From the IMG/VR virus record IMGVR_UViG_3300050120_000230, positions 62,001-126,000 of that record: a stretch of DNA of 64,000 bases, one strand, 5' to 3'. This document shows positions 1-8,192 of the stretch, piece after piece. The notes below the pieces were generated by a model. That model did not search any database, had not been told where the DNA came from, and saw nothing but the letters and a program-made list of their open reading frames with translations. This DNA comes from a virus. The first letter of the stretch is position 1, and every line of letters begins with the position of its first letter. Both the position numbers and the translations under genes were made by a program.

Positions 1-98
1 TGCTGGGCGAGTTTTTCGTCTATCCGGGCTTGGAATTGCGATTCCAATTTGTCGGCGGCGGTCTTCAGCGCACGGTCCATGATGGTGTCCTGAAACAT
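1..98 (-). CDS. 5' end of a gene running off the left edge, unknown product
   Basis: An open frame starts with ATG at 98-96 (N-terminus MFQDTIMDRALK) and stays open to the window edge, about 32 codons. The start overlaps the stop of the upstream gene as TGATG, which suggests translational coupling in the same - strand operon. The visible part is charged and probably helical. No family is recognised from this fragment. Confidence 0.6.
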   Translation of the reverse strand, partial: MFQDTIMDRALKTAADKLESQFQARIDEKLAQ

Positions 99-559
99 CA
101 GTCTGCCTGTGCGAGGCGAAGGCTGAGCATGAAACGCTCCCACTCGCTCATCAGGAGAGGATTCTCCTTGATGGCCTGTAGGATCACTTCGAAATCTCGG
201 CCCATATGAATGTAGGTGATGGTCGCATCGACGACTTCGGTCACCGCGTTGTCGTCGATGGCGGGCATCGTGGGTATACCGGCCGCAAAGGTTGCGGTGG
301 CGGCGCCGTAGAGCGATGGGATCACGACGTTCTTGTTGTGCAAAGCACTCTGTGCAGCCTGCCCAATTTTGGCTTGGGCGACTTGCATGGGCTCGCGCGA
401 CTCGAACTGCAAACGCAGTCGATCTTCTTGTTGGCGGAACTCTTCGAGCCATCGATTTTCGATAGCTTGTTCCCGTTCGAAGATTTGATCTTGGGTCATC
501 GGGGTAGCGTCAATTTCCAACGCTTCCATGATTTCCTTAGTATAAACAGTCCTGCTCAT
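98..559 (-). CDS. Conserved-type small phage protein with C-terminal MSEWERF motif
   Basis: Unknown function, 153 aa from ATG 559; a GTG at 601 would add 14 codons. The ATG is preferred because AAAGGA lies just upstream and a late promoter sits 27 nt away. The middle is Gln/Glu-rich and helical. The last 40 residues (HMGRDFEVILQAI...MSEWERF) match the C-terminus of the next upstream gene (585-836), so the two are paralogues sharing one domain. It is followed by a TGATG-coupled gene. Confidence 0.75.
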   Translation of the reverse strand: MSRTVYTKEIMEALEIDATPMTQDQIFEREQAIENRWLEEFRQQEDRLRLQFESREPMQVAQAKIGQAAQSALHNKNVVIPSLYGAATATFAAGIPTMPAIDDNAVTEVVDATITYIHMGRDFEVILQAIKENPLLMSEWERFMLSLRLAQAD

Positions 560-584
560 GAGTCCTTTGGGGTAATGTGCGTAG

Positions 585-836
585 TTATTTAGGCTCTTCA
601 CGCATTTTTAGAGCAATCGTAAACCGTTCCCACTCACTCATGAGGAACGGATCGTCATGAATAGCATCGATAATCACCTTGAAATGCAAGCCGAGTTGAA
701 AAATATCGGAGGCGTTTTCAATAGAGACCTTGCCTATATTCGTGGGCCGATGCCAGTCGGCCATATTGTTGTGGCCGGAGATGATCCGTTTGAACTCTTG
801 GGCAAAGAGAAGCTCGGTAAGTTCTTTGTCTTCCAT
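585..836 (-). CDS. Small protein, paralogue of the 98-559 product
   Basis: Unknown function, 83 aa. ATG 836 is chosen because GGATAGGAAA directly precedes it. An in-frame TTG at 848 would place that Shine-Dalgarno sequence inside the gene. The C-terminal half (QLGLHFKVIIDAI...MSEWERF) aligns with the neighbouring gene's C-terminus at 98-200, while the N-terminal part is different. The pair looks like a duplication followed by divergence of the N-terminal region. Confidence 0.75.
   Translation of the reverse strand: MEDKELTELLFAQEFKRIISGHNNMADWHRPTNIGKVSIENASDIFQLGLHFKVIIDAIHDDPFLMSEWERFTIALKMREEPK
586..591 (-). promoter_or_regulatory. Late promoter (CTAAATAA) for 98-559
   Basis: On the - strand CCTAAATAAC matches the T4-type late promoter TATAAATA. 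It lies inside the end of the 585-836 gene and 27 nt before the ATG at 559. Confidence 0.55.
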
Positions 837-854
837 TTTCCTATCCAACGAAAC

Positions 855-882
855 GAGGGGCGAAGCCTCAGCCTCGCCCCTC
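855..882 (-). terminator. Stem-loop terminator after the clamp gene
   Basis: A 9-bp stem (GAGGGGCGA / TCGCCCCTC) lies about 100 nt downstream of the clamp stop. On the - strand it is followed by a T-rich stretch. It separates the clamp gene from the small paralogue pair. Confidence 0.6.
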
Positions 883-981
883 TGGTCGCGTCAGGCCGAC
901 TGTGAGCCCTCCTGTCGCTACCGCCACCCGCGTGTGATTGCTCACCTCCCTTTTTGGATGCTGGCAGAGCGGCAGATCAGG

Positions 982-1713
982 TTATCGGTTGGCCCGAATG
1001 AAATAGTTGTAGATGCCGTGCGGGGTCTCGACGGCGATACCCAGCACGCCTCGGTTGGTGATCTTCAGCGTGGTAGGGTGCTGGCCGGTCAGCTTCATGA
1101 TCGAGAGGAACTGATGGGTGTTCCACGTCAGGTTGCCCTTCAGGTCGCCCTTGACGCCAGCTTCGAAGACCATGCTCACCCGGTGGTTCGCGGACTCTTC
1201 GTCGCCGATGTAGAACTGAAGGTCACCGTTCTTCGTCCGGGCGCCAAAGCACTTGTCAACTTCGGCGTAGAGGCTGGCCAGTTGCGAGAACTCGGTGACC
1301 TTGGACTTGGTCGGAACGACCGTAACGTCCCACGGGATGTTCGGAATGGTGGCCTGATCGGGAATGTGCTTCGGGTCCATCATGCGGAAATCGGCGTCGT
1401 TGCCGGTCACCTTGTTGCGGAACTCGAACTGCTCGACGGTCATGAGACCATCGCGTTCCTTCTTCTTCACGTTGAAGGTCGCGTCGTCGGTCAGATAATT
1501 CGGGAAGTTCAACAGGCCGCTGAGCAGATTGATGTTGGTCACACCAAACTCGCCCTCGAACTCGGCCAACGGTTGCTTCAGCGTGGCTTCGATGAAAAGG
1601 GTCTTGGTTTCATCGCAACCCTTGATGACCGTTTCTTCGTTGGTGCCAGTGACACGCAGCGCCTCAGTCAGGCCGCCAGTCTGCTTGACCAAGTCAAGAA
1701 GAACTTCTCTCAT
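982..1713 (-). CDS. 45: DNA polymerase sliding clamp (T4 gp45-like)
   Basis: This is the processivity clamp of the phage replisome. In T4 it also couples replication to late transcription by tethering the gp55/gp33-RNA polymerase complex. The 243-aa length is close to T4 gp45 (228 aa). The N-terminal region (LLDLVKQTGG...ETKTLFIEA...INLLSGLLNFPNY) follows the gp45 pattern of a first helix, a strand-rich segment and the domain-1 loop. ATG 1713 has GGAG five to ten bases upstream; an in-frame TTG at 1725 would consume that site. It lies just downstream of the polymerase and two small genes, as expected for a replication cluster. Assignment rests on recognised sequence pattern and context. Confidence 0.88.
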   Translation of the reverse strand: MREVLLDLVKQTGGLTEALRVTGTNEETVIKGCDETKTLFIEATLKQPLAEFEGEFGVTNINLLSGLLNFPNYLTDDATFNVKKKERDGLMTVEQFEFRNKVTGNDADFRMMDPKHIPDQATIPNIPWDVTVVPTKSKVTEFSQLASLYAEVDKCFGARTKNGDLQFYIGDEESANHRVSMVFEAGVKGDLKGNLTWNTHQFLSIMKLTGQHPTTLKITNRGVLGIAVETPHGIYNYFIRANR

Positions 1714-1758
1714 AGGTATCTCCAATCAATATAGACAGTGTAAGGGGGTCAGTAAGGG

Positions 1759-1986
1759 TTAGACAATATCTTCGTGTAGGTCGCAGGTATTAAGTCGAGT
1801 AGTTGCTTTCAGGAAAGTGTGAAGGGCACACTTGCCCAATCCTGAAATAGATTTGTCTTCAGTTTCGCTGAAATGCACGCAGTCACCACAGCTTCCGGGG
1901 ATCACGCCGAAACGAATTGGGTTCTCGTGCTTGCGAAATCCAGCAAGCTTGCCCATGACAATGGAAGTATCGACTTGGACGGTCAT
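1759..1986 (-). CDS. Small Cys-rich protein, possible zinc-binding
   Basis: 75 aa, unknown function. It carries a CxxC-VHF pair near residue 33, then single Cys residues in GKC and TTRLNTC, a four-cysteine layout that could bind zinc. A similar CxxC...C...T..C layout ends the 10637-11230 protein, suggesting a shared module. The ATG overlaps the upstream stop by four bases (ATGA), so it is translationally coupled to 1983-2444. Confidence 0.72.
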   Translation of the reverse strand: MTVQVDTSIVMGKLAGFRKHENPIRFGVIPGSCGDCVHFSETEDKSISGLGKCALHTFLKATTRLNTCDLHEDIV

Positions 1987-2444
1987 ATTTGGAACAGCTT
2001 GAACAGCATGGCTGCCTGTTCATCTTCGAAGGAGAACACAAGGAACGAATGCTTCGGGCGCTTGCGTCTGTCCGCGAAAAGTTTCAACGACCAACTGCCT
2101 CGGGTTTGGGTATGAATCCATTCCGAGATCGACGCGAAATCGTATTGTGCCGTGATTCGCTTCGAAATTACGTTCTTGAATTCCTGATCGGGAACGAACC
2201 GCGTGAGGCTTTCCGGCGAGCAATCCATGATGATTTTTAGGCGTTGGCGATGTTCCCACGAACGCCCGTCAACTTCTTCTGCGTCTGGCTCGGGTGCTTC
2301 GAGTTTCAGGATGTGACACGGAACTTCATACCGAAATCGATGTCCGAAATCGGTGGTCGTGAGAACGATGAATGTGCCCTCTTTCGCAAGTTCAAGAAGG
2401 GCTTCGTTGGTCAGTTCCTCATCAAGAGAAGACAAAGAATTCAT
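1983..2444 (-). CDS. FK-x-RW family protein (divergent member), unknown function
   Basis: About 153 aa from ATG 2444; TTG 2471 and GTG 2468 are alternative starts, and all overlap the 3' end of the polymerase gene. The C-terminus (FSFEDEQAAMLFKLFQI) fits the pattern acidic-xx-A-x-LFK-hydrophobic seen at the C-termini of the tandem family at 52.9-54.4 kb. The rest is strand-rich with conserved Trp residues (ISEWIHTQTRGSW). Function is unknown. Overlaps on both sides place it in the polymerase operon. Confidence 0.75.
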   Translation of the reverse strand: MNSLSSLDEELTNEALLELAKEGTFIVLTTTDFGHRFRYEVPCHILKLEAPEPDAEEVDGRSWEHRQRLKIIMDCSPESLTRFVPDQEFKNVISKRITAQYDFASISEWIHTQTRGSWSLKLFADRRKRPKHSFLVFSFEDEQAAMLFKLFQI

Positions 2445-5223
2445 CTCCCATGGCTTCCACGGTTTCACCAAGGTCCCACTTCAGAACGCCCAACAGGTTG
2501 TCCAACTTGTTGTCGATGATGGTCTGCTCCATCGCCTGATGGTCGAAGGGTAGGTTCTTGAACCACTGCGGAATGTGCGGCTCGTCGATAGGATAGGCGA
2601 TGCTGTCGATCTTCATCAGGTTCGGCTTGAGCTTGCACACGATGATCTTGGCGCCGTCGCCGATCCGCATGGAGTAGCGGTCGCCGCTGCTCTCACACAT
2701 CGTGTTCCAGTTCATGGCTGCCTTGACGTGGCCGGGCATGTTGACCTTGGCTTTGAAACCCGCCTTCATCTTCACCGCTTCGGACAGGCTCATGTTGCGG
2801 CCTGCGGCGTAGCGTTGGACGTAGTCGGTCAGTGCCGAGACTTTCTTCGGTGTGCCTTTTTCCCAGCCCGGCCGCGTGGAGAATTCCTTGCGGAACGTGC
2901 GGATTTGGTCGAACAGCATTTCCTTCTCTTCACCGCAAAGAAGGTCCATCAGCAATTTCTCAAGGAACGCCTGCATGAACTTGGGCGTGTCGGCGCGCTT
3001 CATGTCGAGGCCCATGGCCTTCAGCTTGCCGGGCTTGCCCTTGGTGTCCTGACGCTTGCCGTCCTTGTCATACATCAGCACGGCGTATTTCTTCTTCTTG
3101 ATGAAGAGTGCCTTGGAGGCCACCAGTTCGCGGCCTGCCGCGATGATGGCGCCACGAGCCAACGTCGTGTTGAACGTTTCGTGCATGAACTCGGGGAAAC
3201 TGCCGTTCACTTCTTCCGCAATGGCGTCGTAGAGAACGATGATGTTCTCGCGGGTCCATTCGAAATCTGCGTAGCGAGGGTCGTTCTTCAGAACTTCGTA
3301 GGCGCTGAAATACGAGCTATCGGTGTCGGCATAATAGATAGCAGCACCGCGATAATCGTACTCGCCCGTGATGACTTCGTTGATCTTCGCGTTCATGTGG
3401 CGAGCGATAGAACGGCCGGTCAACGTCACCGACTGACCAAGACGTTCGTCATAGAACCGCAGACCTTCGTTCAGAAGGGCGCCGTAGAGGGAGTTCAGCA
3501 AAATCTTACGAGCTTGTTGGCGCTGGTTCCAGAAACCTGCCCAGAAGAGGTGTTCCTTCTTCTTCGCCGGGTCGGTCTCAGCGTCGGCCAAGTTTTCGTA
3601 GTGAAGCTGTTTGCCCTGCATCTCCTGACGTTCGGAATACCACTTTGCCAGAAGCAGCGGGATCATGCCTTCCTTGTCCGTGCTGAACAGGGTGCCGTTG
3701 GCGGTGATGCAGACTTTGTTCTTCGGGTTGAAGACGTAATCGAACAGGTCCCGGCCAGACATGGTCTTGCTGGTGCCGTCTTCGAAATCGAGCGTCACCG
3801 GAGCGCCGTCTTTGGCGTGCATGTGATCGACTTCGAGCGTGCGGAAAATACCTTCCCACGCTTCGGCCCGGTCGATGCCACTGGCGATGCGCTGGGCGAC
3901 AAGTTCCATGGTCTCGGTCAGCCGAACTTGGCCGATGATCGTTTCCGGGCTCATGTTCAGGGCGCGGATGGCAGACGGATACAGCGAGTTGATGTCGCAG
4001 CAGCCAATCTCGTTATGCAGGCCCTTCTTCGGGTCAGCCACGTAGGCTCCGACCACCGGTGTCCGGTCATCGTCATCGTCCGACTCGGAATCATCGTCCT
4101 TGTCGAGCGCATACTCTTTCGGGCGGCGGTTCGGCACGACGAAGCCCATGTCGTGCATTTCGTTGATGATCGCCTGCTCGACGAGGGCCACCGATCCCAT
4201 GGTGGTCTTCAGAAGCACACAATTCGAGTGCGCGACCTGATTGGCCAGTTCGATGAACTTCTTCTTCTCGTCGATCTTGACCAGCAGCATCGTGTCTTGC
4301 CGGTTGTATTCGATGAATCGCTTGAAATCCTTCTTGTAGAGATCGTCGAGCGTGCCTTCGTAGACGGTCTTGTTCTCTCCAACTTCAATCTCGCCGACAT
4401 AGTCGAGGCGATAGGAGTGAAGCTGTTGCGGGTTGTGCTTCTGATAGAGTTCAAGGTAGTCAAGGTGAACTCGGCCCACGAGATCGTAGGTCGTGTGCAT
4501 CCGCTTGAACTTCATATATTCGCGAACCCGAGGAAGCTGGTTCCACAGGCAGAGATCGCGCGTCGAATCCTTACTCATCACTCGCGTGATGCGGTTCACG
4601 AGGTATGGAATATCGAAGCCCGTCGAGTTCCAGCCGGACAGCACATCTGCGTCGTCGATCAATTCAATGAACGACTTGAGAAGGTCCACTTCGTTGTCGA
4701 AGAGCACTGTGTCTTCAAACTGATCGACGATTGCCTGTGCTTCTTCGAGGCTGTAGGTCGGCGGGCACAGCACCATGGTCATCAGGCGCTTACCCAACGT
4801 CGTGTGCAGCGTAATGGCGGTGACCGGATTGAACGGATCGTCGGTAGGCGCGAAGCCGCGTTTCGGGTCGAAATCAACCTCGATGTCGAAGAAGCCGACG
4901 TTCAGTGTCGGGGCTTCGATGCCCTTGTAGTGGTCGGCGAGCGAGCGGAACACCGGGTTGATGTCGCTCTCGAAAATGCGGGGCGGTTTCTTGTTGGTCG
5001 GGGCGAACTGGATGCGGCCGACTTCCTTACGGAACTTCTGGCCGTTGTTGCTTGTGAACTTGCGGCAAGTGTCTCCGAAAATGGAAGTGTGGCTACCCTG
5101 CGGGTGCTCGTAATAGAAAACGTGCTCGGCATCGAACTCCGTCAGGACTCGTTCGTTGTTGATCCGTTCTGCGACGTAGATTTTGTCTTTCTGACGATCA
5201 TAGATCGCATCCACATAACTCAT
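2422..5223 (-). CDS. 43: Family-B DNA polymerase (T4 gp43-like)
   Basis: The replicative DNA polymerase, 933 aa. All diagnostic motifs are visible in order: exonuclease ExoI FFDIEVD near residue 112, ExoII GWNSTGFDIPYL, ExoIII YNRQDTMLL; polymerase motif A DINSLYPSAIR, motif B KILLNSLYGA, and motif C YADTDSSY. Both exonuclease and polymerase catalytic Asp residues are present, so proofreading should be active. A run of acidic residues (about ten Asp/Glu/Ser) lies between the exonuclease and palm domains. ATG 5223 is the only reasonable start. A late-type TAAATA lies 23 nt upstream, unusual for a replication gene, and the 3' end overlaps the next gene. A homing-endonuclease-like gene is adjacent and divergent. 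Confidence 0.98.
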   Translation of the reverse strand: MSYVDAIYDRQKDKIYVAERINNERVLTEFDAEHVFYYEHPQGSHTSIFGDTCRKFTSNNGQKFRKEVGRIQFAPTNKKPPRIFESDINPVFRSLADHYKGIEAPTLNVGFFDIEVDFDPKRGFAPTDDPFNPVTAITLHTTLGKRLMTMVLCPPTYSLEEAQAIVDQFEDTVLFDNEVDLLKSFIELIDDADVLSGWNSTGFDIPYLVNRITRVMSKDSTRDLCLWNQLPRVREYMKFKRMHTTYDLVGRVHLDYLELYQKHNPQQLHSYRLDYVGEIEVGENKTVYEGTLDDLYKKDFKRFIEYNRQDTMLLVKIDEKKKFIELANQVAHSNCVLLKTTMGSVALVEQAIINEMHDMGFVVPNRRPKEYALDKDDDSESDDDDDRTPVVGAYVADPKKGLHNEIGCCDINSLYPSAIRALNMSPETIIGQVRLTETMELVAQRIASGIDRAEAWEGIFRTLEVDHMHAKDGAPVTLDFEDGTSKTMSGRDLFDYVFNPKNKVCITANGTLFSTDKEGMIPLLLAKWYSERQEMQGKQLHYENLADAETDPAKKKEHLFWAGFWNQRQQARKILLNSLYGALLNEGLRFYDERLGQSVTLTGRSIARHMNAKINEVITGEYDYRGAAIYYADTDSSYFSAYEVLKNDPRYADFEWTRENIIVLYDAIAEEVNGSFPEFMHETFNTTLARGAIIAAGRELVASKALFIKKKKYAVLMYDKDGKRQDTKGKPGKLKAMGLDMKRADTPKFMQAFLEKLLMDLLCGEEKEMLFDQIRTFRKEFSTRPGWEKGTPKKVSALTDYVQRYAAGRNMSLSEAVKMKAGFKAKVNMPGHVKAAMNWNTMCESSGDRYSMRIGDGAKIIVCKLKPNLMKIDSIAYPIDEPHIPQWFKNLPFDHQAMEQTIIDNKLDNLLGVLKWDLGETVEAMGDEFFVFS

Positions 5224-5225
5224 GA

Positions 5226-5231
5226 TAAATA
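5226..5231 (+). promoter_or_regulatory. Late promoter for the homing-endonuclease-like gene
   Basis: GATAAATACC, 28 nt before ATG 5260 on the + strand. Confidence 0.5.
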
Positions 5232-5246
5232 CCTACGGTGACGATA

Positions 5247-5252
5247 TATTTA
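5247..5252 (-). promoter_or_regulatory. Late-type promoter upstream of DNA polymerase
   Basis: On the - strand CCTAAATATATC, 23 nt before ATG 5223. It faces the opposite-strand element at 5226-5231, so the 36-nt gap holds two divergent late-type boxes. Confidence 0.45.
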
Positions 5253-5259
5253 GGCAAGA

Positions 5260-5967
5260 ATGTCCAAGAAAAAAACTACAGAAGAATTTATTTTTCAGTC
5301 CCAGAAAATCAATGGTGACCGTTATGATTACTCTTCGACTACTTACCTAAGAGCCCATGAGCATGTTGTAATAACCTGCAAAGAACATGGGTCATTCAGT
5401 CAACGAGCATGTGACCATCTTCATCAACAACAAGGATGCCCCAAATGTGCTCATAACTATCCACTGGATCGAGATGCTTTCATCCAAAGAAGCCGTGCGA
5501 TGTATGGAATGAAATTCCAAGTCATATCGGAATTCAAAGGAGTCAAGTATTCAATAACGTTGTCTTGCGAAAACCACGGGGATTTCAAGATAAAGGTCGC
5601 CCAATCTCATTTTCAAAAAGATGGTGGTTGTCCAAAATGCGTTCTTCAAAAAAGACTTGATAACCTGAAACCCGGAAATACCAGCAAGATCGAGACTAAG
5701 TGGCTCGATGATTTAGGTGTTCCTTTGCGTCAACATCGAATTGATTTGATCGAGGGTAGCGTAGTCGTCGATGGTTTCGATCCGAACACAAATACTGTGT
5801 ATGAGTGCTACGGTTCTTATTGGCATGGCAACCCAGAACTATATTCACCGGAAGACATCAATCCAACCCTCGGTGTGAGTTTCGGCCATCTTTACCAAAA
5901 GACCCTGCGGCGGGAAACTGTTCTCCGCGCCGCAGGATTCAATTTGGTCATGCGTTGGGTTCGTTAG
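5260..5967 (+). CDS. Homing-endonuclease-like protein (zinc-ribbon repeats plus Vsr/EDxHD-like nuclease)
   Basis: 235 aa. The N-terminal half has two CxxH...CPKC zinc-ribbon units (C-KEHGSF...GCPKCA and C-ENHGDF...GCPKCV), as in phage DNA-targeting domains. The C-terminal third has VDGFDPNTNTVYECYGSYWHG followed by TVLRAAGFNLVMRW, the pattern of Vsr-like PD-(D/E)xK endonucleases related to EDxHD homing enzymes. It is the only + strand gene in an 8-kb - strand block and sits directly behind the polymerase start, a classic homing site. It is visibly more AT-rich than its neighbours. Its TAG overlaps the stop of the convergent DsbA gene. Cleavage target is unknown; the polymerase gene of a relative is the obvious guess. 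Confidence 0.82.
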   Translation: MSKKKTTEEFIFQSQKINGDRYDYSSTTYLRAHEHVVITCKEHGSFSQRACDHLHQQQGCPKCAHNYPLDRDAFIQRSRAMYGMKFQVISEFKGVKYSITLSCENHGDFKIKVAQSHFQKDGGCPKCVLQKRLDNLKPGNTSKIETKWLDDLGVPLRQHRIDLIEGSVVVDGFDPNTNTVYECYGSYWHGNPELYSPEDINPTLGVSFGHLYQKTLRRETVLRAAGFNLVMRWVR

Positions 5968-6227
5968 CGGCGGCCGGTGACTTCGAGAATTTCTTCGACG
6001 GTGTCGAACTGAATCTTCTCTTCTTCGATGGACGCCTTGTAGGCAACGCGGGCGGCCTTCATCAGGGTGCCCGGCTTCCAGCCGAACTCTTCGGCGATGG
6101 CCTTGGCGGTGTCCTTGAGACCAGCCTTCAGGTCGTCGGTTTCTTGGAACACGCGCATGGCGGAATCCATGAAGTCCTTCAGCTTGACGCGGTCGGTCGA
6201 AGTCAGGGTTTCGGTGTCGATGGCCAT
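5964..6227 (-). CDS. dsbA: DsbA-like dsDNA-binding late-transcription protein
   Basis: 87 aa, the size of T4 DsbA (89 aa), which binds double-stranded DNA and enhances late transcription. The visible pattern matches: an N-terminal helix (KLKDFMDSAMRV), a second helix (LKAGLKDTAKAIAEEFG), KPGTLMKAARVAYK, then an acidic C-terminal segment ending in a short basic tail. The abundance of late promoters in the window fits. The ATG is preceded by GGAAATTAGCC. Assignment is by pattern and size only. Confidence 0.62.
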   Translation of the reverse strand: MAIDTETLTSTDRVKLKDFMDSAMRVFQETDDLKAGLKDTAKAIAEEFGWKPGTLMKAARVAYKASIEEEKIQFDTVEEILEVTGRR

Positions 6228-6320
6228 GATGGCTAATTTCCTAATGCAAATGGGTAGGACAGATGCCGGGTAATTCCGGCTGACTTCTGAAGCTTAGCGA
6301 GTCTCGGACCCGCCTGTCAA

Positions 6321-6335
6321 ATATGGTAAACGAGA
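6321..6335 (-). promoter_or_regulatory. GGTAAAC-type motif upstream of dsbA
   Basis: ATATGGTAAACGAGA on the + strand (TCTCGTTTACCATAT on -), between the 68-aa gene and dsbA. It recurs with variation at 8718, 25049 and 38509; see findings. Confidence 0.35.
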
Positions 6336-6336
6336 A

Positions 6337-6543
6337 TCAGAAATTGGGGCCGCAGGAGGCGAGAAAACCAGTCGCAGTCATTTCGAGAAAGATGCGACCG
6401 TTGCGAGCGTGGATCAACATCCGGGGCAACATGGCGAAAGTTTTCTCACCATCTTCGAAGAAAGCCTCGCCATCACATTCGATAATTTCATCCAAAATGA
6501 ACTCATCGACAGCAACACGCATGTTGTCAGAAATCGAAGACAT
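6337..6543 (-). CDS. Small early protein, unknown
   Basis: 68 aa, begins MSSISDNMRVAVDE, acidic first half and hydrophobic second half (IFLEMTATGFLA). No family recognised. It is divergent from the early gene at 6615, so the short gap between them holds promoters for both directions. Confidence 0.55.
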   Translation of the reverse strand: MSSISDNMRVAVDEFILDEIIECDGEAFFEDGEKTFAMLPRMLIHARNGRIFLEMTATGFLASCGPNF

Positions 6544-6558
6544 AATACTCTCTTTTGC

Positions 6559-6586
6559 TTGACGTATCGGTAATTCGTGAGAAACT
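6559..6586 (+). promoter_or_regulatory. Early promoter, TTGAC-N13-GTGAGAAACT
   Basis: TTGAC at 6559 and GTGAGAAACT at 6577, the same 18-nt offset as in three other copies (11281, 14266, 41672). It drives the + strand gene at 6615. Confidence 0.75.
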
Positions 6587-6614
6587 TTGATTATAGCAAT
6601 GACGGAGGCACATT

Positions 6615-6968
6615 ATGAGCTTGGCGGACAAACTTACGGACGGACAACTGGACTGCTGCATCGCCGAGTTCAAGCAACGCGGTGGCTTTGTCATGACCCG
6701 CGAGCAGGTTCGCAACATGCTGCGGGGCGAAAACCAACGGTTCCTCTGCCGCAAGCTGATCTCGGGCTACCCGGACGCGACACCGAACTCCGACCATGGC
6801 CTCGACACCTATGAACGCCACATCCTGCTGGACATCTTCGCCGAGCGCATTCTCGGTCGTCCGGCGTGGCCGATGATCGGCGAAATCGGCACCGAACATC
6901 ACGACACGTTCACCAGCGCCATCGTCAACGCCATTCACACCGGCAAGGTCGCCGGTTACGCCAACTGA
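6615..6968 (+). CDS. Early protein of unknown function
   Basis: 117 aa beginning MSLADKLTDGQLD. No family recognised. It has a strong Shine-Dalgarno leader, CGGAGGCACATTATG, identical apart from one base to the leader of the other early gene at 41730. Both also share the same early promoter. The 3' end overlaps the convergent thyX by 13 nt. Confidence 0.75.
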   Translation: MSLADKLTDGQLDCCIAEFKQRGGFVMTREQVRNMLRGENQRFLCRKLISGYPDATPNSDHGLDTYERHILLDIFAERILGRPAWPMIGEIGTEHHDTFTSAIVNAIHTGKVAGYAN

Positions 6969-8020
6969 TTCTTCCGCTTCGCTTTCACCGCATTCGGCAC
7001 ACCCGGCGTTTCCGGGTTGTCGATTGACGAGAGAATGACCGGAGCTTGCTTGAAACTCGGTAGGTCCCACTTCGCGGTGAAATCTCGCAGTTCTCGCAGC
7101 GACAGGCCGTGGGCCTCGGCATAAGCCTTATCCCCGCCAGCGGCCATCAGAGCCCCGGCAAACGCCACTCTAGGCGCCACGTTGGCCGCCAGCAGAGTTT
7201 GCAGCACAACCGTTTCCATCCGAGAGTTTGAAGTGGCCTCGCGGATGTAGTCGTCGAACGCTTGCAGGGCCTCCGGGTAGATCGGTTGGATCAGATCGTA
7301 GACCGCCTGCGCGAACACACGAATTTCATACTGGGCGTGCGGGTCGAGCCGCAGCTTCAGAAGGTGCATCATGTTGTGCAAGTTCTGGGTCCAGTAGAGT
7401 TCGGTATAGTTGCCGACCGGAAGCACGGTTCGCGCCATCTCACGGGCAATGCCGTTGAACTCTTCGTCGAAGAGAGCGTCATCCTCATCGTAGGGGTCGT
7501 AGATCACTTCCCCAGCCTTGAAGGCGGCGTCGTCTTTCTCACCCAGCAGAGCTTGGTAGATGTCGTAGTTGTGGTCGTAAGCCGCCTGCATCATCCAACG
7601 CACGCCGGTAGTGTTAGGGCCGCTCAGAGCCCCCGCACGACCCTGCTTGTTGTCGCTGCTCTGGGACTGGATCATATCCGGTTCGGGTAGGTAGAACTCG
7701 TCGGTCATGACGGAGTAGCGGCCGGAATATTCGTTGAGGCTGGCGGTACGGTGACGAACCCACTGCCGCATGACGAAGATCGGCATCTTGATATGAAGTT
7801 TGATTTGGCACATCTCGAACGGCGAGGTGTGCTTGTGCCGCATGAGGTAGCGGATCAGGCCACGATCTTCGAGGACAGTCTTCGTGCCGTCGCCATAAGA
7901 GACGCGGGCTGCCTGAACGATAGAAGCGTCGGTGCCCATCGTATCCACGATACCGACGAAGCCGTGATCTAGCACGGACACGTATTTGGGATCACCCGCA
8001 ACTTCAATCTGCTTCGTCAT
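6956..8020 (-). CDS. thyX: Flavin-dependent thymidylate synthase ThyX with extended C-terminus
   Basis: Makes dTMP from dUMP using methylene-tetrahydrofolate and FAD/NADPH. The ThyX signature RHRTASLNEYSGRYS lies at residues 89-103, preceded by HTSPFEM. The enzyme core runs to about residue 250. At 354 aa it is about 100 residues longer than common ThyX proteins; the extra C-terminal part (after NSRMETVVLQ) is Ala-rich and helical and of unknown role. It supports phage thymidine synthesis. The start overlaps the small upstream gene at 8004-8192, so it belongs to the - strand early block. Confidence 0.95.
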   Translation of the reverse strand: MTKQIEVAGDPKYVSVLDHGFVGIVDTMGTDASIVQAARVSYGDGTKTVLEDRGLIRYLMRHKHTSPFEMCQIKLHIKMPIFVMRQWVRHRTASLNEYSGRYSVMTDEFYLPEPDMIQSQSSDNKQGRAGALSGPNTTGVRWMMQAAYDHNYDIYQALLGEKDDAAFKAGEVIYDPYDEDDALFDEEFNGIAREMARTVLPVGNYTELYWTQNLHNMMHLLKLRLDPHAQYEIRVFAQAVYDLIQPIYPEALQAFDDYIREATSNSRMETVVLQTLLAANVAPRVAFAGALMAAGGDKAYAEAHGLSLRELRDFTAKWDLPSFKQAPVILSSIDNPETPGVPNAVKAKRKNQLA

Positions 8021-8192
8021 AATTTGCCTTCAAACAATTCAGGTATGCAATGACCGCATCGGGATAAGCTTTGCCGGTAATACGGCGCGGCCCCTCTGGG
8101 GTGGCTCGATATAATTCCAACCTACCGGGCGACCCGATCAGTTGGCCATAATATTCGACTCCGTCGATGATGATAGTTTCAGTCCGAGTCAC
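8004..8192 (-). CDS. Small protein of unknown function
   Basis: 62 aa from GTG 8192 (VTRTETIIIDGVEYYGQL). The open frame extends upstream to 8300, but that part lies wholly inside the 8179-8475 gene in another frame and looks like a shadow. A GTG start overlapping the upstream stop by 14 nt fits the tight packing here. It overlaps thyX at its 3' end. Confidence 0.58.
   Translation of the reverse strand: MTRTETIIIDGVEYYGQLIGSPGRLELYRATPEGPRRITGKAYPDAVIAYLNCLKANYDEAD

Noticed and set aside
2575-5241. Open + strand frame of 888 codons antisense to the DNA polymerase
   Set aside because: It mirrors polymerase codon structure, has no ribosome site and no recognisable protein motifs; the polymerase has all catalytic motifs.
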